Positions 9,857 through 17,918 of a DNA stretch of 64,000 bases are shown here, piece by piece. The stretch is from Bacillus sp. THAF10 (GTDB taxonomy: Bacteria > Bacillota > Bacilli > Bacillales > Bacillaceae_I): the NCBI RefSeq assembly GCF_009363695.1, contig NZ_CP045403.1, positions 3,234,501 through 3,298,500 on the forward strand, given 5' to 3'. The first letter of the stretch is position 1. The number at the start of each line of letters is the position of its first letter. The position numbers and the translations under genes are program-made. Below the pieces are notes generated by a model that was not told the DNA's origin, searched no databases, and saw nothing but the letters and a program-made list of their open reading frames with translations.

Positions 9857-10353
9857 GGTGACACCACTATGCGACGGTCATCTTCTCCCTGTTCAAAAAT
9901 TGTTCCGTCGTGCTTATATTTCTTCATGATAAAATGAGTAGTGGTTGAGATAACTGAATCCAATGTCGCAAGCTTGTCAGAAACGAAATTTGCTACCTGA
10001 GAAAGGGAACGGCCTTCCACCACCACAGATAAATCATAGGCACCTGACATTAAATATACTGACTTCACCTCCGGAAACCGATAGATGTTCTTGGCAATTT
10101 CATCAAAACCGACTTCACGTTTTGGCGTCACTTTTACATCTATCATAGCAGTAACTCCTTCAAAATTATCGACCTTTCGCCAGTCAATGACCGCCCCATA
10201 CTCCACAATCACACGTTGTTTTTCTAACTGTTCCAAGATTTGAGAAGTTTCTTCTTCAGAAAGCTCTACCATTTTGGAAAGCGTTTGAATATCTAACCTT
10301 CCGTTTTCTTCAATTATTTGTAAAACATCTAATTCTTTTTCTGTTAATTGCAT
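9853..10353 (-). CDS. alaR: Lrp/AsnC-family regulator AlaR
   Basis: A protein of about 166 residues with an N-terminal winged helix-turn-helix (TEKELDVLQIIEENGRLDI onward) and a C-terminal RAM/AsnC ligand domain (VYLMSGAYDLSVVVEGRS). It should regulate its own operon with alaT in response to alanine. The start is uncertain: the ATG at 10353 lies 14 bases from GAAGGAG, while a GTG at 10368 directly abuts that site. I prefer the ATG because family members begin with the MxLT(E/K)KE sequence. Confidence 0.85.
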   Translation of the reverse strand: MQLTEKELDVLQIIEENGRLDIQTLSKMVELSEEETSQILEQLEKQRVIVEYGAVIDWRKVDNFEGVTAMIDVKVTPKREVGFDEIAKNIYRFPEVKSVYLMSGAYDLSVVVEGRSLSQVANFVSDKLATLDSVISTTTHFIMKKYKHDGTIFEQGEDDRRIVVSP

Positions 10354-10391
10354 ATCGTTAACTCTCACTCCTTCAATACAAATATTGCCCC

Positions 10392-10400
10392 ATTATAGCA
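10392..10400 (-). promoter_or_regulatory. extended -10 promoter element upstream of alaR
   Basis: TGCTATAAT on the minus strand, an extended -10 without a clear -35, about 40 bases upstream of the alaR start. Confidence 0.5.
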
Positions 10401-10517
10401 GATATTTTTCAAAAAAGTATGACGAATAATTTACAAAACACATTAACAAAATTACACAGGTTTGAAAAGTGCAGGAGAGGATAAAATACCTATAAAATAT
10501 CGGAGGAGGTAGGTTAG

Positions 10518-11354
10518 ATGATTTCGAATCAGTATACTATCAAAATTTCAGGCATTAATATATTTTACGAATTTCATCATCAGCCTAATTCGCCGATTGA
10601 GAGTAAGCCCACACTAGTTCTTATTCATGGTTTTCTATCCTCTTCTTTTAGTTTTCGGAGATTAATTCCTTTGTTAACAAAGGAGTATACTGTCTTGGCG
10701 GTGGACCTTCCGCCGTTTGGAAAAAGTGAAAAATCTAAGTCCTTTGTTTACTCCTATGAAAACCTTGCGAGGGTAGTTCTTGAGTTGTTAGCAAAGTTAT
10801 CGATTGAAAAAACGGTACTAATCGGGCATTCAATGGGCGGACAAATTTGTTTAAACATGAGCAAGCAAAAGCCTGAAGTCGTTGATAAAGTTGTATTGTT
10901 ATGCAGTTCTGGCTACTTGAAAAGATTAAATAGACCGCTCATATTCAGCTCAAGGATTCCTTATTTCTATTTGTATTTAAAGTTTTGGCTCGTAAGACAA
11001 GGACCCATTAAAAATTTGTTAAATGTTGTTTACGACCATAATTTGATTGATGATGAAATGATTGCAGGGTATACAGAGCCTTTTTATGACGACCAAATAT
11101 TTCACGCATTGACTCGAATGATAAGAGATCGTGAGGGAGATTTAGCATCAGAAATACTGAAGAAAATTGAAACACCTAGCCTTCTAATTTGGGGCGAAGA
11201 GGATAAGGTGGTACCAGTGGAAATCGGACGACGCTTGCATGGTGATTTACCTAATTCTCAATTAATCACCTATAAGAATACCGGTCATTTGCTTCCAGAA
11301 GAGAAACCAGAGCATGTGCATGAGAATATCATGAAATTTTTGACGACTTCTTGA
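10518..11354 (+). CDS. yugF: alpha/beta hydrolase YugF
   Basis: A 278-residue alpha/beta hydrolase. The nucleophile elbow is GHSMGGQ, the acid is the Asp in WGEEDKVVP, and the catalytic His is in NTGHLLPEEKPE; an oxyanion-type HGFLSSSFSF follows the first strand. There is no signal peptide, so it is cytoplasmic. The start has a strong GGAGGAGGT seven bases upstream. It is divergent from alaR and convergent with yugE, as in B. subtilis. The substrate is unknown. Confidence 0.87.
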   Translation: MISNQYTIKISGINIFYEFHHQPNSPIESKPTLVLIHGFLSSSFSFRRLIPLLTKEYTVLAVDLPPFGKSEKSKSFVYSYENLARVVLELLAKLSIEKTVLIGHSMGGQICLNMSKQKPEVVDKVVLLCSSGYLKRLNRPLIFSSRIPYFYLYLKFWLVRQGPIKNLLNVVYDHNLIDDEMIAGYTEPFYDDQIFHALTRMIRDREGDLASEILKKIETPSLLIWGEEDKVVPVEIGRRLHGDLPNSQLITYKNTGHLLPEEKPEHVHENIMKFLTTS

Positions 11355-11420
11355 GCGGGACAAAGTGTTTTGGAGAGGATAAAGGAGGTTTCTCGTGGGA
11401 GGTAGGTCGACATTCGGATT

Positions 11421-11540
11421 ATTGATCCAACTTTCGGTTTTTTTGTCCAACTTTTCATTTTTTTGTCCAACTTTTCAATATTTGAGCGACTTTTCTAATA
11501 ATTAAGCCACTTTTTCGTTTTTTTGTCCATTTGAAGCAAT
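11421..11540. repeat. phased 20-bp tandem repeat (six units)
   Basis: Six units of exactly 20 bases start at 11421, 11441, 11461, 11481, 11501 and 11521. The units share a core like TTTTGTCCAACTTTTC, with substitutions but no insertions or deletions. The block fills most of the 308-base gap between yugF and yugE. Confidence 0.8.
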
Positions 11541-11623
11541 ATAAAGGCCATTCGACACAAAACGACAATTTCCACAAAGCCCTTTTTTGCTTGACCGGCA
11601 TCACCTTAACCTGAAATAAAAAT

Positions 11624-11658
11624 CAAAAAAACCGGCCTCCCACCAAGAGACCGGTTTT
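11624..11658 (-). terminator. yugE terminator
   Basis: AAAACCGG / CCGGTTTT hairpin with an imperfect inner stem and an A run on its left flank, which reads as a T run on the minus strand. Confidence 0.7.
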
Positions 11659-11662
11659 CACT

Positions 11663-11926
11663 TTAAAGTGAACACGAAGAATCTTCATTTTTTAAAGCGA
11701 GCAATTCCAACGCTTTTTTCTTACAAGCAGTTAACGGAATAAATTCCTCAAAGGAAAATTCATATATTTGTTGAATCCTTTTTGCAAGACTATTTATATC
11801 ATCAAGCTCATGGACAGCCTGAACAACATCCACACATTCCGTCTCATATGCATCCACCCCGTAACCTAAGGGGTCCCATTGAAGGAGGTTTTCCATCAGC
11901 CTGACATTAAGACTCGGCTTTTCCAT
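11663..11926 (-). CDS. yugE: DUF1871 family protein YugE
   Basis: An 87-residue soluble, acidic, helical protein with the DUF1871 pattern LLQWDPLGYG near residue 14, then a VVQAVHELDD helix and a Cys-containing tail. It is adjacent to patB and yugF, as in B. subtilis. The ribosome binding site is AGGTGA. No biochemical role is known to me. Confidence 0.8.
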   Translation of the reverse strand: MEKPSLNVRLMENLLQWDPLGYGVDAYETECVDVVQAVHELDDINSLAKRIQQIYEFSFEEFIPLTACKKKALELLALKNEDSSCSL

Positions 11927-12015
11927 TTCGTATCACCTGACTTTCTTGTTCTGGCTATATTATACAATGTATTTACTATAATGTTTAGAAAAACACCATT
12001 CTGGGAGGTAAAAGA

Positions 12016-13188
12016 ATGCTGAAATATGATTTTGATAAATATTTTGAAAGACAAAACACCTCAAGCGTCAAATGGGATGAGCGAAAAAGGATTTTTGGAA
12101 CAGATGATGTCTTGCCGATGTGGGTAGCGGATATGGACTTTCAAGCGCCACCAGAAGTGATAGAAGCCATTCAAACAAAAGCAGAACATGGAATTTACGG
12201 GTATACCTCTATTCCATCCTCAACTGCACATGCCATTATCTCTTGGTACCAAAGAAGGCATAATTGGCACCTAGAGGAAGATTGGTTTACATACATTTCC
12301 GGAGTCGTCCCCGCTCTCAGTGCATGTATCCAGACTTTTTCTAAGCCAGGAGACAAGGTGATGGTGTTTGCACCCGTATACTATCCTTTTTATGACATGA
12401 TACAGCTAAATGACCGAGAGCTAGTCATTTGCCCCCTTATAGAAAATAATGGCCGCATGGAAATGTGTATGGAGGAAGTGGAGAGACAGTTAAAAAAGGA
12501 TGTCCGTTTATTATTGGTATGCAATCCACATAATCCAGGTGGCACCGTTTGGAAAAAGGACGAATTAACCGAGCTTGCAGCATTATGTGTGAAGCACGAA
12601 GTACTTGTCGTTAGTGATGAAATACACGGGGATTTAACATTTCCCCCTTACCAATACACGCCATTCGCATCTATCTCAAAAGAAACTGCACAAAGGACGA
12701 TCACCTTAACTGCACCAACGAAAACTTTTAATATCGCAGGAATACAGGCTTCAGTCATAATCACAGAAAATAAAGCATTTAAAGAAAAACTCGAGAACTT
12801 CATGAAAAAACAAGGACTCTTTACTTTAAACGTTTTTGGCATCACGGCCATGGAAGCTGCGTATATGCATGGGGAAGCATGGCTTGAGGGACTTTTACAG
12901 TATTTAAAAGATAATCTAGAAACTGCCGTACACTTTATCAACTCCTCTATTCCTAATGTTAAAGCAGAAATGCCAGAAGGAACCTATCTCTTATGGATTG
13001 ATTGTAGAGGACTAGAGATACCCGATGCGGAGTTGCATCGGATTCTATTAAAGAAGGGAAAACTAGCACTTGAGCCTGGCACGAAATTTGGTCGTGGCGG
13101 GGAAGGTTTTTTAAGGATGAATGTCGCATGTTCTAGAGGAGTATTATTGGATGGATTAAACAGGCTTCAAACTGCATTAGATCAATAA
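12016..13188 (+). CDS. patB: cystathionine beta-lyase / C-S lyase PatB (MalY-type)
   Basis: A 390-residue PLP enzyme of the MalY/PatB subgroup, which splits cystathionine to homocysteine, pyruvate and ammonia and also cleaves other cysteine conjugates. It has the subgroup start FDKYFERQNTSSVKWDE, the motif LPMWVADMDF, CNPHNPGGTVW, SDEIHGDL and the PLP lysine in TAPTKTFNIAG. GGGAGGT precedes the ATG. It is divergent from yugE. In B. subtilis patB neighbours kinB, which is absent here. Confidence 0.9.
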   Translation: MLKYDFDKYFERQNTSSVKWDERKRIFGTDDVLPMWVADMDFQAPPEVIEAIQTKAEHGIYGYTSIPSSTAHAIISWYQRRHNWHLEEDWFTYISGVVPALSACIQTFSKPGDKVMVFAPVYYPFYDMIQLNDRELVICPLIENNGRMEMCMEEVERQLKKDVRLLLVCNPHNPGGTVWKKDELTELAALCVKHEVLVVSDEIHGDLTFPPYQYTPFASISKETAQRTITLTAPTKTFNIAGIQASVIITENKAFKEKLENFMKKQGLFTLNVFGITAMEAAYMHGEAWLEGLLQYLKDNLETAVHFINSSIPNVKAEMPEGTYLLWIDCRGLEIPDAELHRILLKKGKLALEPGTKFGRGGEGFLRMNVACSRGVLLDGLNRLQTALDQ

Positions 13189-13375
13189 AGGCTGTTTTCG
13201 CAAGCTTTGTTGCTATTGCGTATAGTTAAGACACCCGTAATCACCGTTGCTGTCGTACTCTTTTCGTGAAGGTAGAAATAAATATGTGGCAATTTTACTT
13301 TACTTCATGAATGGAAAAAGTCCTAGAGCCGACTTTTTCTTAAGTTTTTAGCAACAGTCTTTTAGAAAAGAGGCT
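13189..13375 (+). repeat. MITE-like repeat family B, copy B1
   Basis: 187 bp directly after patB. The left end is AGGCTGTTTTCGCAAGCTTTG and the right end TTAGCAACAGTCTTTTAGAAAAGAGGCT is its imperfect inverse. The internal landmarks TCGTACTCTTTTCGTG and TATGTGGCAATTTT are present. Confidence 0.85.
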
Positions 13376-13386
13376 TAGTAAAAAAA

Positions 13387-13424
13387 TAAAAGGCACGCTG
13401 TTCATTAGCAGCATGCCTTTTTTA
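13387..13424 (-). terminator. terminator of the histidine phosphatase gene
   Basis: Stem AAAAGGCACGCTG / CAGCATGCCTTTT with one mismatch and an eight-base loop; the T run is on the minus strand. Confidence 0.75.
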
Positions 13425-14027
13425 TATTGCATGGAGATGCTCTGTACAATTTAAAGAGACGATTCTTATTCCTTCATCATTTTTTCTTAATGTATGTACA
13501 CCTGTATCTCCTGTGGAAAAGTGGACATTAGTATGAACGGGCAGCTGAAGAATAGCGCTGAGTAATTTGGAAATTGTTCCGCCATGAGATACAATGGCTA
13601 TTCGAACAACCGCTGAGCTTTCTGTCAAGATTTTGCTTAATGCCATCTCTGTGCGCATTCTAAATTCAATCTCAGATTCTCCATTTTGAATTTTTTCATG
13701 AGGCTTTCTTCCACCAGGTGGCAACGGATACTTAGTAGCAGCCACTTCTCTTGGCAAGCCAGCTAATACACCATTGTTGTATTCCATTAAACTTGGTTCT
13801 TGTAATAGCATGCAACCAATTTCATCTGCGAGAATCTCTGCTGTTTCACTTGCACGTTTTAAGGTGCTTGACCAAATGATATCAGGAGGACTAATCTGAT
13901 TTAGCTTACATGCTAACTTCTTTGCCTGCTCTCTGCCAAGGTCTGTTAATGGAAAATCCGCCCTGCCCTCATGGACATTAAGAAGGTCCGCTTCTGATTG
14001 ACCATGTCGAATGATAAGTATTTCCAA
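13422..14027 (-). CDS. histidine phosphatase family protein (phosphoglycerate mutase-like)
   Basis: A 201-residue member of the histidine phosphatase superfamily. The phosphohistidine motif IIRHGQSEAD is at residues 5-14, PLTDLGREQAKKLA follows, and the second catalytic His is in VSHGGTISKLLSA near residue 148. It starts at TTG 14027 with AAGGGGG eight bases upstream. Such proteins dephosphorylate small metabolites; the substrate is not predictable. It is a single gene with its own terminator. Confidence 0.85.
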   Translation of the reverse strand: MEILIIRHGQSEADLLNVHEGRADFPLTDLGREQAKKLACKLNQISPPDIIWSSTLKRASETAEILADEIGCMLLQEPSLMEYNNGVLAGLPREVAATKYPLPPGGRKPHEKIQNGESEIEFRMRTEMALSKILTESSAVVRIAIVSHGGTISKLLSAILQLPVHTNVHFSTGDTGVHTLRKNDEGIRIVSLNCTEHLHAI

Positions 14028-14133
14028 AGATGAAACCCCCTTTTTCTATAAATTTAAAATTATCTTAAAATGGTGAAGTATGTCAATACTATTACGAATA
14101 TTTCTTTTATAATACAAAAAAATAGTAGAACAC

Positions 14134-14170
14134 CGCTGGTGATTTTAGCAAAAAGCCTCCATCACCAGCT
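14134..14170 (-). repeat. repeat family A, copy A2 (ends only, deletion derivative)
   Basis: Only 37 bases remain: CGCTGGTGATTTTAGCA joined to CATCACCAGCT. These are the two inverted ends of family A with about 100 internal bases missing. Confidence 0.6.
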
Positions 14171-14405
14171 GGAAACTTTTGATAATTGATATTCACCTAC
14201 CCATGATTACAACGAAAGAAATCCGGATTTTTGGTGGGCGGGAATTCAAGCCATCCTTAGATGGAGCAATTTTTGCTTTTCGCGACAACTTCTATGGTTG
14301 GCAAACCCAAGTTATCGCGATTCTGGAGGTTTTTCGAGGTAAATAGCTGTTTTGGAGGGTGGATTGGCGGCGATTTGAGGTTGTATAGGTTACCGTGGCG
14401 GGATG

Positions 14406-14488
14406 ATTGCATCACTTCTGGAGGTTATTGCATACTTTTTACCATTATTGCATCACTTTTCGCGTTTATTGCATCACTTCTACTCTTA
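14406..14488. repeat. phased 20-21-bp tandem repeat (four units)
   Basis: Units beginning ATTGCAT at 14406, 14427, 14447 and 14468, with the core ATTGCATCACTTTTC. The period and the CACTTTTC core resemble the block at 11421-11540. The rest of the 14.03-14.73 kb gap holds no gene I can support. Confidence 0.75.
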
Positions 14489-14579
14489 GCACCAAACCGT
14501 GCTGCTCAAGCTACCCATTCACCTAAGTTTAGAGGCGGCCCTGCCTTCAAAACAGTAAGCCAGCAGTTTTCAGCAGCAC

Positions 14580-14613
14580 AAAAAAATCGGTCAAGGTGTA
14601 ATCCCCTTGACCG
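14580..14613 (-). terminator. distal hairpin downstream of sodC
   Basis: Perfect stem CGGTCAAGG / CCTTGACCG with an eight-base loop and an A run on the left, that is, a terminator read on the minus strand. Confidence 0.65.
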
Positions 14614-14637
14614 TTATACTTCCAATGAATATTGATC

Positions 14638-14671
14638 ATTTAAAAGGGGAGCCTGTATCTTGACAGCTCCC
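14638..14671 (-). terminator. sodC-proximal terminator
   Basis: Stem AGGGGAGC / GCTCCCCT with a 13-base loop and a short A run at its left edge, lying before the distal hairpin in the minus-strand reading direction. Confidence 0.55.
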
Positions 14672-14735
14672 CTGTCATAACATCATTACCGATTGCTCGA
14701 TCGTTGCACTTTAACAAAGGCTGTTTCTTTCGTGC

Positions 14736-15317
14736 TTATTCTTTTTCTTCTTCATCCACTGGTTCTTCGACTGCTTTTCCTTCTTTTGCAACCTTCTCTG
14801 TAATCGCTCCGCACGCAATTCTTTCTCCCGAATCCCCTGTAGGCTGTGTCATTCCATCATCAAGATTTTCCGTAATGATGAGTGCCGTACCATCTTTTCC
14901 AAACAAAGAGGTTTTTCCATCCTTTAAGGTAGCAGCGGGAGCAATTAATTCTGCTACAACTGTACCGTCATCCTCAACAATGATATTAGGTAAATCTCCT
15001 ACATGGGAACCTTCTGGGTGCATTAGACCATGCTCTTTATCATCTGGATTAAAATGATTTCCTGCAGTTTTATAATCGGGTGGATCACATAAGCCTTTTT
15101 CATGAATGTGCACACCATGTTCTCCTGGAGGCAATCCTTCTAAGTTTAGTTTTATTTTTACTCCTTTTGGATCTTCTGATACTTTTGCCACTCCTAAGCT
15201 ATCGCCATCAGGATTAAATATTTCAACATCGAGAGAGGTAATCTCTTTCTCCATACAGCCCGTCAAATAAAAAGAACACAAGAACCCTATCACAACCAAC
15301 TTTCTACTAAAATGCAT
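14736..15317 (-). CDS. SodC-like Cu/Zn superoxide dismutase-family lipoprotein
   Basis: A 193-residue lipoprotein with a signal peptide and lipobox LTGC ending near residue 21. The SOD fold motifs are GVHIH, AGNHFNP, KEHG, SHVGD and GERIACGAI, so three Cu-ligand histidines and the Zn ligands are visible. The fourth Cu ligand, normally the His in the LVVHE strand, aligns with Thr in LIITENLDDG. Loss of Cu ligands is known in B. subtilis YojM. I start at the ATG at 15317, after GGAGGAG; the open frame upstream lies in repeat copy B2. It probably sits on the outer face of the membrane. Catalytic activity is doubtful. Confidence 0.85.
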   Translation of the reverse strand: MHFSRKLVVIGFLCSFYLTGCMEKEITSLDVEIFNPDGDSLGVAKVSEDPKGVKIKLNLEGLPPGEHGVHIHEKGLCDPPDYKTAGNHFNPDDKEHGLMHPEGSHVGDLPNIIVEDDGTVVAELIAPAATLKDGKTSLFGKDGTALIITENLDDGMTQPTGDSGERIACGAITEKVAKEGKAVEEPVDEEEKE

Positions 15318-15341
15318 ATGTATGAACTCCTCCATCCGTTT

Positions 15342-15527
15342 AGGCTGTTTTCGTAAACATTGTTGCTCCTGCGTATTGTTAAGACACGAGTAATAACGCT
15401 GCTGTCGTGCTCTTTTCGGTGGAAGAAAATTTACACATGTGGCAATTTTTCTTCGTATAAAGATTGGAAAAAGTCTTAAAGCCGCCTTTTTCCATGTATA
15501 TAACAACATTCTTTTAGAAAAGAGCCT
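15342..15527 (+). repeat. MITE-like repeat family B, copy B2
   Basis: 186 bp upstream of the SodC-like gene, with AGGCTGTTTTCGTAAACATTG at the left end, TCTTTTAGAAAAGAGCCT at the right end, and the core GCTGTCGTGCTCTTTTCGG. Confidence 0.85.
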
Positions 15528-15576
15528 TTGTTTAAAGCTTTTCCTAAAAACGGATGGATTATGACTTTGAGCATAA

Positions 15577-15612
15577 ACAAAAAAGCCTATCCACCCTAGG
15601 GCAGATAAGCTT
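15577..15612 (-). terminator. possible terminator of the small membrane protein gene
   Basis: Imperfect stem AAGCCTATC / GATAAGCTT around CCCTAGGG, with an A run on the left side (T run on the minus strand). Confidence 0.45.
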
Positions 15613-15622
15613 CCTAATTCAT

Positions 15623-15838
15623 TTAATCTTTAATTACCTTGTCTTTACGTAATTGCTTTTCTAGTTCTTCCGCTTTTTGTTTCTCTCTTTTTGACGCTTT
15701 CAAAATGAGTTGAAACACAATAATAGCGGCAATGGTAAAAATAACAAATGTAATTCCTGCTGGGATATATTCGGTCTTATCCTCTGGAAAGTATAAGAAC
15801 AATTGAAATAAAAATGGTACAGGCATCGTTTTGTACAC
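15623..15838 (-). CDS. small single-helix membrane protein
   Basis: About 71 residues: a hydrophobic segment at about residues 26-47 (PAGITFVIFTIAAIIVFQLI) followed by a highly charged Lys/Glu coiled tail. This is a typical small membrane protein with a cytoplasmic helix. The start is either GTG 15838, with a close AAAGG, or the ATG four codons later. I do not recognise a named family. It lies tail-to-head between the SodC-like gene and the cyclophilin gene on the same strand. Confidence 0.6.
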   Translation of the reverse strand: MYKTMPVPFLFQLFLYFPEDKTEYIPAGITFVIFTIAAIIVFQLILKASKREKQKAEELEKQLRKDKVIKD

Positions 15839-15903
15839 GACCTTTCAGAAGGGATGAACCTATACATTATACCAAAAACAAGGCCCTTCAACCAAGCTTG
15901 ACC

Positions 15904-16644
15904 TTATTTTACCACAGTCATCTTTTCAATAACTACGTCCTCAACAGGCTTATCTGCTGATCCTTTTTTTACTTGTGCGATTTCATCCACAATGTCCATG
16001 CCTTCCACAACCTGGCCAAAAACAGTGTGTCTAAAATCTAAATGTGGTGTACCACCGTGTTCTTTATATAAATCAATTACTTCTGTTGGGTATTTTGCTT
16101 CAATCATGGAGTCCAAGATGTCTTCTGACACTTCTGAAGCATGGACAATAAAGAATTGGCTGCCATTGGTGTTTGGTCCAGAGTTTGCCATAGAAAGAGC
16201 GCCTTTAAAATGCAGCATGTTACGATCAAATTCATCTTCAAATGGCTCACCCCAAATGCTCTCGCCACCCGTTCCGTCTCCCTTTGGATCTCCGCCTTGA
16301 ATCATGAAATCCTGAATAACACGATGAAATATTAGGCCGTCATAATAACCGTTCTCCGCGTGAGTGATAAAGTTTTCCACCGCTTTTGGTGCAGCGTCAG
16401 GATATAAATTGACGACAATTTTTCCTTTTGTGGTTTCGATTTCGACTGTACGAATGGTTTCACTTGTGTTGGTGAATTGCTGGAATTCCCCCACATCCTC
16501 AGGAGTTTCTTGTTCAGGTTGTTCTGCTTGTCCACTATTTCCTTGCCCGTTGTTTGAACTGTTTGCCTTTTCATTGTTTGTACTTGTTCCACAACCTGCT
16601 AAAATAAAGAATAATGCCATCATTAATACAATTAGCTTCTTCAC
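15904..16644 (-). CDS. cyclophilin-type peptidyl-prolyl isomerase lipoprotein
   Basis: About 246 residues. A signal peptide ends in lipobox LAGC, a Ser/Asn/Gln/Glu-rich linker follows to about residue 60, then comes a cyclophilin domain with [34 protein letters not shown] and the late [15 protein letters not shown]. An insertion between the last two motifs ([16 protein letters not shown]) is typical of this extracellular subgroup. I prefer GTG 16644, nine bases after GGAGA; GTG 16653 abuts that site. It should catalyse prolyl isomerisation of secreted proteins at the membrane surface. Confidence 0.88.
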   Translation of the reverse strand: MKKLIVLMMALFFILAGCGTSTNNEKANSSNNGQGNSGQAEQPEQETPEDVGEFQQFTNTSETIRTVEIETTKGKIVVNLYPDAAPKAVENFITHAENGYYDGLIFHRVIQDFMIQGGDPKGDGTGGESIWGEPFEDEFDRNMLHFKGALSMANSGPNTNGSQFFIVHASEVSEDILDSMIEAKYPTEVIDLYKEHGGTPHLDFRHTVFGQVVEGMDIVDEIAQVKKGSADKPVEDVVIEKMTVVK

Positions 16645-16737
16645 ATGCTTCACTCTCCACTAAATTTTTTCTATATAGAAGATATTACTAAATAATCTGA
16701 GAAAAAGCATCTTTAAGAAGCAGAAAGGGGACTATAG

Positions 16738-17118
16738 ATGGAGGAAATAGAGGTTGGTTCCAAGGTAACAGGAATTTATAAAACAGGAAAATATATTGGT
16801 GAAGTGACAGAAATTAAACCAATGCATTATTTGGTGAAGGTAAAAGCCGTCGCTAAACATCCACAGCAAGGAGACCTTCATGCGCCAAAAGAAGTGGACG
16901 TGCCACTTTTCCATGAAAGACGCGCGTTAAGCTATCACGAACAAACAAATATCCCTAAAAATATGGTAAGACTGTATGAAGGGGAAATTCCTGAATATAA
17001 GGAATCGCTGAAATTAGCTGTGCATAACGCAGTGCAAGCATTACAGAACGAAGATAATCTGTGGTCAAAAAAAAGCCTAGCTAATTTTGAGGTTTTAAAG
17101 AAGGACTATCGATTCTAA
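16738..17118 (+). CDS. kapB: kinase-associated protein KapB
   Basis: A 126-residue KapB-family protein with a small beta-barrel start (GSKVTGIYKTGKYIGEVTEI) and a helical C-terminus. In B. subtilis, KapB is encoded after kinB and is needed for KinB to feed the sporulation phosphorelay. I see no lipoprotein signal here. No histidine kinase gene accompanies it in this window; the upstream gene, a cyclophilin lipoprotein, is divergent. Confidence 0.85.
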   Translation: MEEIEVGSKVTGIYKTGKYIGEVTEIKPMHYLVKVKAVAKHPQQGDLHAPKEVDVPLFHERRALSYHEQTNIPKNMVRLYEGEIPEYKESLKLAVHNAVQALQNEDNLWSKKSLANFEVLKKDYRF

Positions 17119-17123
17119 GTATT

Positions 17124-17158
17124 AAAGCCAAATCTCCTACATGGGGATTTGGCTTTTT
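17124..17158. terminator. bidirectional terminator between kapB and kapD
   Basis: Stem AAAGCCAAATCTCC / GGGGATTTGGCTTT with a five-base loop, T-rich in both directions, between convergent genes. Confidence 0.85.
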
Positions 17159-17771
17159 ATAAGGCAAATTTATTAAGAATTTTGGATAAATCAATACGAT
17201 CTCCAATGGTGGTAGGTTCGTGCTTGGCTAAATACCTTTTGTCTTTTTCGACTAAACGAAAAAGATTATAGGTAGTCAACGCATCATCTAATGCCCTGTG
17301 GTGTTTTCCTGTTCCTTCCTTTCCATATTCCTGAACAGCTTTCCATAGGCCTGTTTGGTTTTGATCCCCAAAAAAACGCTTATACTCCATGGAAAGGTCA
17401 ATATACTTAAAGGGCACAGGATAAGGTATTCCATGATACTCACAATTGTTTTTAAGCACCCTCAAATCCATGTTCCCCCATGTCACAACCGTACATTTAT
17501 CCAGAACATGATAGCCATTAATGATTTGTACGAGCTCTTCAAAGCTTGCACCCGTCTCTACGTTTTTCTGACTGATATTTAGAAACGACTTGCAGCGTTT
17601 CGTAAGCGTAGGAAACGCTTTAGGGCGAATATAAGAGGAAAATTGTTCGAGAATTTTATCTTTTTCTACCACAACAATTCCAGCTTCAATGATTTCCGGG
17701 AAAAAATTTTTTGGTGTATGTCTGTTTTCAGGCATAGTAAATTCAAAATCGATGAAAAGATGCAGAGGCAA
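17157..17771 (-). CDS. kapD: DEDD-family 3'-5' exonuclease-like sporulation inhibitor KapD
   Basis: A 204-residue DEDDh exonuclease fold. The first acidic pair is in FIDFEFT (residues 6-12), the middle Asp in TWGNMDLRVL, and the last motif is HHRALDDALTTY. In B. subtilis, KapD inhibits the KinA route to sporulation. The start is TTG 17771 with AAAGGAGG eight bases upstream. It is convergent with kapB, keeping the B. subtilis pairing. Confidence 0.87.
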   Translation of the reverse strand: MPLHLFIDFEFTMPENRHTPKNFFPEIIEAGIVVVEKDKILEQFSSYIRPKAFPTLTKRCKSFLNISQKNVETGASFEELVQIINGYHVLDKCTVVTWGNMDLRVLKNNCEYHGIPYPVPFKYIDLSMEYKRFFGDQNQTGLWKAVQEYGKEGTGKHHRALDDALTTYNLFRLVEKDKRYLAKHEPTTIGDRIDLSKILNKFAL

Positions 17772-17918
17772 TCCGTAAACCTCCTTTCTAATTTTTCAGA
17801 ATTTTACCATTTTACTATAGTACATTAAGAAAAAATAAGCCAGTATTGTTGATTTTTTTGCTAGATACGTTATTATTTAGTTAGACGAAATATTTTGTAA
17901 CCGAAATACTTAAAGAAG

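Noticed and set aside
11421..11540. CRISPR-like spacing of short repeats
   Set aside because: Units are contiguous with no spacers and diverge strongly; no cas genes nearby.
14261..14635. Open frame of 124 codons on the plus strand
   Set aside because: No ribosome binding site, low-complexity composition, and it runs through the 20-21-bp repeats and a terminator hairpin.
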